Source of the DNA: Cristatella mucedo
Taxonomy: Eukaryota > Bryozoa > Phylactolaemata > Cristatellidae
Direction: 5' to 3'
Assembly: GCA_009760855.2 (NCBI GenBank)
Contig: WPIO01000123.1
Location: 870,001-934,000 of the forward strand
Length of the DNA stretch: 64,000 bases
Below, piece by piece: positions 54,085 through 64,000 of this stretch. The stretch's first letter is position 1. Each line of letters opens with the position of its first letter. The translations under genes and the position numbers were made by a program. The notes under the pieces are model-generated. The model did not search any database, had not been told where the DNA came from, and saw nothing but the letters and a program-made list of their open reading frames with translations.

Positions 54085-57000
54085 CGATATCTTTTCCGAA
54101 GGTGGGAAAGTAAGTTTTCAGCTCGAAGGGCAAATGAGTCAGCCAGATGAGCTTTTAGTCAGCAATAGCTCAACTATCAGTCAGATTCAACCAACTGTGA
54201 GAAAATGCTGCCTGCCCCTAAATCCAGATAGGCTGAGCTTAGAGGCACAGTTCGGATTGTGATTCTTTATGAGGTCCAAGACATTTAGGATGAGGTAGCT
54301 ACAGGAGGACCGGCATATACAAGAACAACGTTTACTCAGCCTGGTATTTCCAAGCAGAATTGCATCGTACAGGTCGGACACACATGGATCTCTCAACGCC
54401 AAATCGACTTGCAGTAATACATTCGGTAGTCAAACTACTTCATTTGAGGAAACAAAAAGGAAGCACGGAGCATAGCTAAGGCATGAGAGCTGTTAGTAAG
54501 GCCCTTAACGTGTACTCGGATTTGTAATTGATCTTACTAAGCTAGCAGGGTTAGTTTTTTGATCGTCAAAACTACGTAGGCCGATTAAATTAAAAATTCA
54601 TCTGATTTAGCATCCTCGGAGTACTCGTTATCTCTTTCTGGGGACTTTACATTTGCATCAGCTTGAACCCTTCTTGGCAAGATTATGTCACACGATTTGA
54701 TTGCCTGCGTAGAGTGAAACAGCTACGGCCAAGAAACGTTCGGCAGGTCTGCTGTAAGACTACTGAAGCAAAAGTACCAGTAGCCTCTCAAATGGCGTGC
54801 TGAGCATGGTGCTGTTGTGGCATCACGGCTGACCGAAGTAAAGTCTGCTACTTTCAGCTACATATTATTCTGGAATTCAGGCTTGCTTCGACAAGGATAC
54901 TACATCAAAATACGTCCGTGCATTTGTGACATGCGAAATCCGTTTTTGTAGCACACTGTTTACTGGTGTCACTGCCCTTACAATCAGGCCCTTAATTTTA
55001 AAGAAGTTCTACTGCCATTAGGAGGGGAATATAAGCAACTGCATGCAATAGCAATTGTGCCTCCAGCAGGGTGTTTCTCCAGTGGGCAAGCATACCGTAA
55101 TGAATGTCGGGAAATTCATCCAATAATGGTGAAGTTGGCATAAGCTGTTATGGCAGCAGCATTTTTGTTTACTGGCTAGTAGATATCAACTACCTAGTTG
55201 ATATCAGTAGTAGATATCGTCAAACTGGCTTGGGTTAAAGGTCTGGCCCACGTGCTACTTTAGCAGCTTCAGCCACAGTAAACCAATTCAACGGTCCTAG
55301 CCTTTTGTATGGCCATCAAAATATGTCGTGCTGTCAAGTTGCCTTCCTTACATCTTTGCTTTGAAGAAAGCAAGAACACTACTGCCTGGCTTTTAGATTT
55401 ACATTTTGAAAGGTTTGTCTCACCTCTTGATATTGCAGCTGCAGCACATTGAACAAATTCAACTGGCCAATGCTTGTTTAAGCCAATGAAATATACTTAA
55501 ATGTCTGGTTGCACAGCTGACCTCTTTGCTTTCAACGCAGCATGGACAGTGCTGTCTGGGTGGCCTATAGATTCAGTAGCATATTGTCCCGACCAAGGAT
55601 AAGGCGAATTAGCACGACCGAGCTGTAGTTCTCGTGGCTCCCAACACAGGGTAATTTACAAAAAACTAACTGGGACAATTCAGACGAGCGTTGGCCGACA
55701 CGGCTCCGGCATTCGCACCTCTCCTTTCCAGCAAGCCTAAAGATAGACTCGAAGACAGGGCTGGCTAGTTAGGCATACAGCTCTGTATCTATTATCATAT
55801 ACTTGGTCGTTCACTTACGTAAATACAAAAAATGGAGAAGGAGTTACCAAAGCACGAGATTCTGGGCTTAGAACCAGAGTGTTCAAAACGGTTCGGCACA
55901 AGGCTCTGCACAAGGAAGTGGCGAAAAAGGCACGTGTTTCAAGAATGTCTTCCGTGTGTTCCTAATCTAGACTAGTTGCTAGTATGGATGTATCTAGAAG
56001 GGCAGTCTCTGACAGATTAGAGAACATTGAAATCAGAGGCTTAGCACTTCCATTGAAATGACAATTTAGTTGCATAGCACCTCATGTGAACTTAAACTCT
56101 ATTCAGGTTCACGTGTGCCTCAGTGCTAGAGCTGACGACCTCAGGCAGACCTTGGTCAGGGCGAGCACCTTAACCAACAGGCCAAACCAGCACGGCATTA
56201 CTTGCAATAGCTGTGTCCCCATAGGTGCAAAGTAAGAGTTTGGCAGGCGCGGCATAGGTGAGAGCTAACTTGCCACATCCAGCAGACATAGTGTTTCGAT
56301 CGGACAAGCTGTGTCGAGTGGCAACCAAGGTATGCACCTTCACGATAAAAATGAAGATATGCAGCAGAGCTTGGAATGTGACTGGCTAAGTGAACAGCTG
56401 GCTTTTTTGGTGCTGTTAGCTGCAGAGTACCTGGCCATAAAAGGCTATGTGACTCAGTAGGGTATTCCCCATGCTGGCAAACTCAGCTATACGATAAGGA
56501 CTGAGGAGGAACAATCCATTCATTAAACCTGCCTGTAAAACTAAGAGCAGCTCAGATGCAGTACCGCACGTTAGGAGAGCCGTAAGGGACTGCCGAAGCA
56601 GAAAAATAGCAGCCAACAAGATACATAGATGGCAGGCCTGTTACAATCATCCGGTTGGAGACCCCGGCAGGTGATGACACGGGCAAGCTACAAAAGAGCT
56701 GACTAGCCCTAAAAAAGCCAGTTTTTCACTTTATCGCTACACCCAGTGATGCAATAAGACATTCTTTGGCAGGTCAAGCTGTTTTTTGGCACCCATTCTT
56801 TCTGATGATTTGTACACTGCTATTGCTGTACAACCTCACACTGAGTGCAAGGTGAAAGATTCAGGCAGAGGCTCGTTGAACGTGAGCATGGCACACTTAC
56901 TTGCTCAGGTGCCACTGAAGCCAAAGGCTTGGGTGGCTTTGGCTCTAAGCAAGGATACCGCTAGCTAACGGTCCTCATATCTTTGACATTCTTAGTTTCT
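54085..57000 (+). repeat. Segmental duplication copy II (blocks a, e, f, g, b)
   Basis: 54085-54400 matches 13320-13640. 54400-55240 matches 18639-19660. 55240-55980 includes the dimeric 175-bp repeat. 55983-56580 matches 21162-21740 and holds a SINE 2 (56080-56200). 56640-57000 matches 13670-14075. No protein-coding gene is recognised. Confidence 0.65.
56080..56200 (-). mobile_element. SINE family 2
   Basis: Same insertion as at 21245-21375 and 60245-60365 (tail 'gtgaacttaaactctattca', head 'gcgagcaccttaaccaacag' reversed). Confidence 0.65.
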
Positions 57001-58134
57001 CATTTCCTATCGATCTCTGTACGTCGCTAATCGAATCAGTCCAAGTGGTGGGCATAGCCTTTTAAAGCTATGAGAATAGGCAGGTTAGCAGCTTACGGCA
57101 GCAGGTGAGCATGGTAACCTGCCGGCGAGCCATGCCCCATCGTCCAGCTGGCAAGAGCCATCTAGTATGGAGCCTCTGAAACCTCGGATGTGTAACTGAC
57201 CTACTTACCAACAAGGATCCATTAAACAAATGATATTATCATGCTTAAACTATCTCAAGCCACGTAGTTTAAGCCGACTTAAACTGATTGACCTAAATAT
57301 TGACGGCAGCAAACGGCCGAACCTAGCAGCTGATACAGTGCTGTAGTCGAGGATCGGCTGCTGCTAGCTAGATCCGAAGTCCACCGGCGATTCACGGTAT
57401 TCTCGTTTCAGCAATTTAAGCCGCTATTAGCCATTTCATTGCGAACATAGTAGCGTTTCAATCCTTAATAAATCTCATAGTATGTGACAAAAACATGTGA
57501 GCTGCAGTAAAGTCAAACTGATATAAGATAAAAATAAAATCGCACAAATCCCTAATAAAGGTGGACTTGGTAGCTATTGGCCATATATTACTGCCTCCAC
57601 TGGCAAGTTGACTTTGAGAGACGTAAAAAAAAGAGATTTTTACGATGGCTTGTAGGGTTTTCTAAAGGTTTGCATTTAGAAAGGAAAGTGTGACAATGAT
57701 GACTCTTCGGTGGGTAACTAAGTCTACAAAATTAGGAGAGGCCAGTATAAATGACCTGTGGTTTTTAACACACACTACATCCTGCAATTGAGTGAATACG
57801 AATAAATTCTCCAAAAAAGCAAGACCAGTTCGGCAGAGCGAAGGCAGAGTTATCCGGAGCTATTGGTACTGAGTTGACACTCTTAGGATTCTAGGTCGAC
57901 TCTTTTGATAACTTTCTCTTGCAGACCGTTCTTCAGTTTGTGGGCAAATAACAGAATGCTCAATCCTCAAAAGATTTAGATACTGTGGAACTGCCATCCT
58001 GCAATATGACTAGATGCTGATGGGATTTTGATGTACACAAAAACAAGATAGGCTACATTAATTAGAGCTCGTACAATAAGTAGAATAACAGCAAAAATAT
58101 CACCCTGAGGACCAAACTTTGGCTGGGGCCACAC

Positions 58135-58317
58135 CTCTGTTGAGCGTTGCTTCCTTCTCCTTTGATTTCTCCTCCTTTGCCTTCTTCTCTTTTGCTTTCT
58201 CCTCCTCTGCTTTCTTGACGGCCGCCCATTGTTCCGATTGAGCCTTGTGTCTGTCTTCCAATTGCGCCTGTGCTTTCTTCTGTTGGATATCTTGTACAGT
58301 CACACCACTAGACGAAG
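58135..58317 (-). CDS. KEKE-rich coiled-coil exon
   Basis: The acceptor is ttgattgttacag before 58317; a probable donor is AACAGAG then gtgtgg after 58135. The exon would be 183 bp and phase 1 at both ends, so it can be included or skipped without shifting the frame. It encodes SSSGVTVQDIQQKKAQAQLE, then a Gln/Lys/Glu helix and a KEKAKEEKSKEKEATLNR end, a strongly charged probable coiled coil or flexible linker. If the donor is not used, the frame ends at a TGA at about 58100-58102. A shortened duplicate lies at 17827-17906. Its phase fits between the exons at 63552 and 50710 on the same strand. The role is unknown. Confidence 0.5.
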
Positions 58318-59399
58318 CTGTAACAATCAATAATAATAGCTGCCACAATCTAGCTGCTGTAGCTAGGCATCATTTTAGTACTTGCTTATCAAAATTCACA
58401 GCTGGCTATTCAACCTGCTACTGCTGAAAGCTTCGATAGTCAAAAAAGCACACCATGATCCTGGTAGGCTTAAAAAAGTTTACAATACATAGAATGGATA
58501 GCATATGCATCGCCATCTATATTAACATGAAGAAATAAAAACTATGCACCCGTTACACTTGACGGTTTTCTATTGCGCTCTCAAAGGAAATTGACTTTCA
58601 GTAATACATCCGTTAGTCAAATTACTTCATTTGAGGAAACAAGAAGGAAGCACAGAGAATAGCTAAGGCATGAGAGCTGCTAGTAAGGTGGTCATCGTGT
58701 GCTTGGATTTGTAAACGATCTCACTAAGCTAGTGGGGTAAGTTTTCGATCGTCAAAAGTACATTGACCAATAAAAATAATAATACATGTGATTTCGCATG
58801 CTCGGAGTACTCTCTCTTTCTTTCTGAGCACTTTACAGTTGCATCAGCTTTGACCCCTCTAAGCAAGATCATGTCACACGATTTGATTGCATATATTGAA
58901 GTGAAACAGCTAGGGCAAACAAACGTTCGGCAGGTCTGCTGTTGAACTACTGAAGCAAAATCACCAGTAGCCTCTCAAATGCCGTGCTGAGCATGGTGCC
59001 ATTGTGCCATCACGGCTGACCAAACCAAATTCTCCTACTTTCAGCTACATATTATTCAAGAATTCCGGCTTGCTTCGACAAGGATACTACATCTAAATAC
59101 GTCCGTGCAATTGTGAGCTGCCATACTCCATTGTATAGCACAATGTTTACTAGTCTTGCTGCCGGAGCAATCAGGCTCTTAATTTTGAAGAACTTCTACC
59201 ACTATTAGGAGGGGAATATGCGCAACAGCATGCAATTGCAAATTGTGCCTGCAGCAGGGTATTTCTCCAGATGTGCAAGCATACCGTCATTAAAGTTGGG
59301 AAACTCCCCAATTAATTGTGTAGCAGGCATAAGCTGTTTGCTGACTAGTAGATAACAACTGGTTAGTTGATATCGGTAGCAGATATCGTCAAACTGGCT

Positions 59400-59745
59400 T
59401 GGATTTAAGGTGTGACTCACATGCTGCTTTAGCAGCTACAGCCACAGTAACCAATTCAATGGTCCTAGCTTTTTGTATGGCTATCAAAATATGTCGTACT
59501 GTCAAGTTGCCTTGCTTACATGTTCACTTGGAAGAAAGCAAGAACACTACTGCCTATCTTTTAGATTTACATTTTGAAAGGTTCGTCTCAACTGTTGCTC
59601 TAGCAGTTGCAGCCACAATAAACGAATTCAACTGGCCAATGCTTGTTTAAACAATTGAAATATGCTTTAATGTCTGGTTGCACAGCTGACCTCTTTGCTT
59701 TCAACGCAGCACGAACCATACTGCCTGGATGGCATATAGATTCAG
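59400..59745 (+). repeat. Dimeric 175-bp subrepeat
   Basis: Same dimer as at 6505, 19660 and 55240. Confidence 0.6.
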
Positions 59746-60244
59746 TAGCATATTGTCCTGACCAAGGATACGGCTAAGTAGCTTAACCGAGCTTTAGATC
59801 TCCTGGCTTCCAACACAGGGTATTTTACAATAAAATAATTTAGACAATTCAGACAATTGTCGTCCTACGAGACTCTTGCATAGGCACCACTACTTTCTAC
59901 CAAGCTTGTAGCTAGACTCGAAGACAGGGCAGGCTAATTAGGGATACAGCTCAGTATCTATCATCATATACTTGGTTGTTTACTTATCTAAATACAAAAA
60001 ATGGAGTAGAAGTTACCAAAGCACAAGATCCTGGGCTTAAAACCTGAGTGGTCCAAACGGTTCAGTATATGGCTCAGCACAATGAAGTGGCTAAAAAGAC
60101 TTGTGTTCCAAGAATGTCTTCCGCGTGGTGCTAATCTAGACTAATGGATAGTATGGATATATCGAGAAGGGCAGACTCTTACGGAATACAGAACGTTGAG
60201 ATCAGAGGCTTGACAATAACAATGAAAAGACTATTTATTTGCAT

Positions 60245-60365
60245 AGCAAATCATGACAACTTAATCTCTGTTCAGGCTCATATGTGCCTCAGTGCTCAAA
60301 CCCACGACCTCGGACAGACCTTGGTCAGGGCGATCACCTTAACCAACAGGCCAAACCAGCACGGC
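60245..60365 (-). mobile_element. SINE family 2
   Basis: Reversed head with 'gatcaccttaaccaacaggc' and B-box side 'gctcaaacccacgacctcgg'; LINE-like tail 'caacttaatctctgttcagg'. Confidence 0.65.
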
Positions 60366-61034
60366 ATTACTGGCAATAGCTGTGTCCCAATTGGTGCAAA
60401 GTAAGAGTTCGGCTGGAAGGGCGTAGGTGAGAACAAACTTACTATTTCCGGTGGGCATAGTGATTCTATCGGACAAGCTGTGTCGTGAGACTAACAAGGT
60501 ATACACCTTCACAATAAATAGTGAAGCTACGCAGCAGGGCCTGAAATGTGGCTGGTTAAGTGGACACCTGGCTTTTTTGGGGGAGTTAGCTGCATAGCAC
60601 CTGGCCATATAAGGCTATGAATGACTCAGTAGGGTATACCCCATGCTGGCAAACTCAGCTATACGAAAAGCACTGAGGAGGAACATTCCTTTCATTAAAA
60701 CTGCTAGCACTGCTAGGAGCAGCTCAGATGCAGCACCACACGTTAGGAGGGCCGTGAAGGACAATGACGAGAAAATGCAAAGATAAAGAAAGGATAAAGT
60801 AAGGCAGCCAACAAACTAGATAGACTGCAGGCCTGTGATCCAATTTGCTATTCAGCCGGATGGGCTGCGACATCATTGGTCACTCCTTCTGCATGAGAAG
60901 GGCTACTAGACGCTGCCAATCACCAAGAAAGAAGCTGACGACCGCGATGCACTAGTAGCTCAGCATATACCTGGTACTACCTTGTACAGGTCGAACATTT
61001 CCGATGACCTGATTCTCAATTCGTCCAAAAGTGG

Positions 61035-61785
61035 CTAGCACAGTAATACTAATAATAAATATAATACTGCTATATTTATACAGTGCCCTTGGAGCACTAA
61101 ATTTTTGTAAGCACTTTCCAGATGCTCTTTGAAAAGCATTACCAAATGCTTGGTGGTAACATCCTCAAGCAGCAGGCACATTTAAGTGTAAGTGTTAGCA
61201 GGCATCTGCAAGCAGAAGATGAATCTCAAAGAGCGACCAAATGCTGTAATGAAAAAGTGCATTTCAAACTTGTTCTTAAAGGTCCTGTGGTGGGACGTTA
61301 TGACGAGCATCATTGATGAGTTCCAGGCTTTTATGAGTATAGGGGCTGAAGGAAAGGTATCCAACGGTTTTGAGGTTAGTACGAGATATGGCTCAACGAG
61401 TCGAGTAAAACCGTGAATTGAATGATTGTTCGCCTAGTGAGGGAGAAGTTCAAATAGATAACCTTGAGCCAGAGAATGAAGGAACGAAGTCAGTGAGATA
61501 ACCTAAAAGTCGAGGCAGCACTTCACTGGGAGCCAGTGCAGGTGACCGAGCAGTGGTGAGATGTGGCAACTGGCACATCTCGACAGATGAGCCTAGCTGC
61601 AGAGTTTTGCACCAACTGTAAGCACTTGATTGCAAAGGCCGGTAGACCAGCAAGCTGTTATTTTCAGAAGTCAAGACAGGATATCACAAATGCATGCGCT
61701 GCTTTAGATGTGGTATCTCTGTCTTAACCTGGCCGAATTCCTGCAATGTTTTGTAGCTGAATGTAGGCCAAGTCGGTATGTTCTT
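61035..61785 (-). mobile_element. LINE family C copy
   Basis: Partner of 22022-22765. The minus strand is similar throughout but frames are broken. Confidence 0.65.
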
Positions 61786-61794
61786 AGGTAGCCG

Positions 61795-61880
61795 TCAGTC
61801 ACACTCGTCGGGCGACAGTACCCCACCTATGACGTCTCATGAGCTACTCAAACGAAGGCGAGCATCAGAATAGCTCCACT
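61795..61880 (+). repeat. Edge of the duplication, inverted relative to 23405-23495
   Basis: See the entry at 23405. The match is in reverse complement. Confidence 0.65.
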
Positions 61881-62609
61881 TATGTGTACAGATCTTGTTT
61901 TTTTACTCGGTGGTTGTGGCAGCGGCTTGGATACTACCCATGCTCAGCCGAGGTCCATGGATGACTAATCCATGACTCTTCTTTTTACCCTTTGAGATTG
62001 CAAATTTCTGATTAACTCTATAATTGCCCATAACTAGTAAATAGGCCGCGAGTCACAGTAGATTGTCGTCCATCAATACGGTCAACATGATTTCAGCTCT
62101 CGAAAGGTACATCACCATAATAGCTAGTCTGTAGCTCCCTGGCCACTGATCGTTGCCAGCTGACCTCTGCTCTCACTTCCGCTGGCCACTGCCGGACAAC
62201 AATTTCACTGTTTACATTATTAGTCTTTTAGTAGTAACTGGCCAAGAGATGTGTGCAGAACTGGCATCAGAATCGATATGACATACGACCATCCTAATAA
62301 AGGAGGACTTGGTACCGTAGCATGAGAGATTATTGTTGCTAATAGCAACTTGCTGTTTAAGCATCTTTAGAAATCAGATTAAAAAGTCGGCCTTGGGCTA
62401 CAGCCACCAGTTTGAAATTAGAGAAGGAACGTGAGACAGTGGGAACTCATATTAGTCAAAATTGGTCAAGGTCTTGAAATATGGTGAAGCCTGTCGGATG
62501 TGCATCAGGAACGGTCGAGCAGATTTTCAATTGTAGTAAAGTCAGAAGGTCGAAGCAAATAGTTCAAGAGTGTCAACCAGAGTCATGTAAACTCTTAATA
62601 GGAATGTCT
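61881..62609. other. Mostly unassigned; weak match to block d
   Basis: About 62270-62500 resembles 17221-17420 (cctaataaaggaggacttgg and following), so it is probably part of a third LINE D copy. No gene is seen. Confidence 0.4.
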
Positions 62610-63180
62610 AACAAGTTGAGCTGTGCCTTTGTATGCCAACTACGATACAGGCAAACACGTGCTTCACCACCTTATCGATTATTACCTACAATAAATTACT
62701 TACATACCTGACGTATGATAATCACGTAAAGGTTTTAAGTAAGATGCCGTTTTAAAATCATGAATCAGGCGACACTCAAGTAGGTAACTAGCATGCTTAG
62801 GCCAGCTTGCTACAGTGAACATGAAACTAACGGTCACCTATTTCAAGCACGAGTGCCATGTAACTTGCAATACATCATGTACCTGTATAATAAAAAGCCT
62901 TACCGAAAGAAGAAGAAAAACAAGACTAGTTCTAGTGGGTTAAGAGACTGCCTACTGCATAAGTTGGCCTTGAGCTTGCCCCTCAAGGATGACATTATAT
63001 TGCAGTTAACTACCTTCTCAAGCAGGCAAGTCTTCACTTTGTATCCATACCAACTGAAAGCTCGATCCTCACAGAATTTAGATATAGCGAGAGTGGCATT
63101 GATGCGATGGATGCTAACGAGTGGATCGGTTGAGAGGCCACGTCTGAGCAGCAAACTTGGAAAAGGTAAGCTGGTGCAAG
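62610..63180 (-). repeat. Duplicated block shared with 51060-51620 (LINE D end)
   Basis: The minus strand reads INATLAISKFCEDRAFSWYG and VKTCLLEKVVN at about 63000-63100. Confidence 0.6.
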
Positions 63181-63551
63181 GATATGAAGCCGCATGTAAG
63201 ACCGATTAGCAGTTTTGAAATCGATTTGATGCTTCATAGAGCCAGTAAAACTGAAGCAGAATTAGAACAACGTTGCAAACTGGCTGTTGGCGGAAGTCCG
63301 AACAAGTATGTGTTTTGAAATAGTTGATAATTAACTGCACAGATCTGAATTCCTAGCTAAATGGAACAGCAATAATGTACACCGGATATCGGCCTAAAAC
63401 AAGACCTGTTGCAGTGTGATTAGAGCTTAGACTAGGGAAGTAGGTGACTAACGGCAATCGTGTTGACCGTTGTGCACAGCCACGACCATACCTGCATATA
63501 CCAGCAATTCGGTCATATGTAGGCGGTCACGGTCGGATGCCGACGACTTAC

Positions 63552-63652
63552 CTGCTACGGTTGAGGGCACCGGTGCCTGTGCTGTGGGATCAGGTGCTAA
63601 AGGAGCCACATTTTTAGCTGCTGTAGGCAATGTAGCTCCTCCTTCAGGGGCT
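63552..63652 (-). CDS. Pro/Ala-rich linker exon (probable)
   Basis: It ends in a strong donor (GTAGCAG then gtaagt after 63552), phase 1 out. The left boundary is uncertain: an acceptor-like aaatcaaag precedes 63652 but lacks a pyrimidine tract, and the frame stays open to an ATG at 63687. It encodes APEGGATLPTAAKNVAPLAP and DPTAQAPVPSTVA, a low-complexity linker with no domain. The phase fits either the exon at 58317 or directly the CARD exon at 50710. Confidence 0.4.
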
Positions 63653-63687
63653 CTTTGATTTATAATAATGAATATTCTGACAGTCAT

Positions 63688-64000
63688 AATCTGGCTTCTA
63701 TACCAAGCCGTCAGTTCAATATGTGCTCATTAAAAATCTCAGCCAGAAAATCGAACCGTTCAAGAAATACTTTTATATGTCTTACCTGTGTCACTATTAT
63801 CTACATACAATTTAAACCTGCACATTGCATGCTGGCCAGGTCATAAATCATGCAATAATCTCCTTCATTCACAATCATAAATGCCCTGATCCCATGCCTT
63901 AGCTTATCATGGCTATTTTATAAGCAGCTCTCAGTTATAACCCTGTGGCCAAGCTCCTAGTTCATTTCGCAGCTTATGCATTAAAAGTACGATACCTGAT
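63688..64000. other. No gene recognised
   Basis: Nothing is recognisable in this end stretch. Confidence 0.35.

Larger units (their letters stand above)
57001..61790 (+). repeat. Segmental duplication copy III, colinear with 16265-22765
   Basis: The order b, d (with the KEKE exon), e, f, g, h and the LINE C copy is the same as in 16.3-22.8 kb. It lacks three insertions present there (LINE B at 16318, LINE A at 17993, the 737-bp element at 20421). Confidence 0.7.

Noticed and set aside
1-64000. A horizontally acquired or bacterial gene cluster
   Set aside because: No operon-like run of genes, ribosome-binding sites or bacterial proteins are present.

Overview
This is a repeat-rich piece of an animal nuclear genome, most likely an invertebrate metazoan. 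The evidence is the lack of dense genes, spliced exons with GT-AG boundaries, many 5'-truncated CR1/L2-group LINE copies with (ATT)n or (ACATT)n tails, two tRNA-derived SINE families, LTR-retroelement pieces, relics of an R2/NeSL-type LINE, satellites and microsatellites. I cannot name the species. There is no bacterial operon, CRISPR array, or rRNA or tRNA gene.

Host coding sequence is sparse and all of it lies on the minus strand. Two exons, about 50.6 kb and 42.9 kb, together encode one CARD-like death-fold domain; both have good splice sites and phase-0 boundaries. A charged KEKE-rich exon (58.2 kb) and a Pro/Ala-rich exon (63.6 kb) lie upstream in the same direction with compatible phases (1, 1-1, 1-0, 0-0), so one gene is plausible. 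Near the left end (4.49-3.89 kb) a further exon-like reading frame resembles a TRADD-N-type alpha/beta domain followed by a transmembrane segment. It carries two in-frame stops and may be a pseudogene or a decayed terminal exon. Whether it belongs to the CARD gene is inference.

Layout: 0-5.2 kb, nested LINE copies and the TRADD-N-like exon. 5.2-7.6 kb, diverged dispersed repeat. 7.67-9.61 kb, a structurally intact but non-autonomous LTR element with matching 276-bp LTRs and a GC-rich minisatellite interior. 10.2-13 kb, LINE pieces. 13.3-23.5 kb, one side of a mosaic segmental duplication whose partners lie at 51.4-61.9 kb; it contains R2/NeSL-type relics and several insertions whose empty sites survive in the partner copies. 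24.3-27.7 kb, a LINE, SINEs and a 1.36-kb solo-LTR-like insertion. 29.6-33.2 kb, a diverged satellite in both orientations. 34.06-34.34 kb, two abutting perfect inverted repeats. 35-50.4 kb, LINE-in-LINE nests including the longest LINE copy (43.7-46.8 kb). 50.5-64 kb, host exons embedded in duplicated repeat blocks.

All alignments are by eye. Repeat boundaries are approximate unless a target-site duplication is given.
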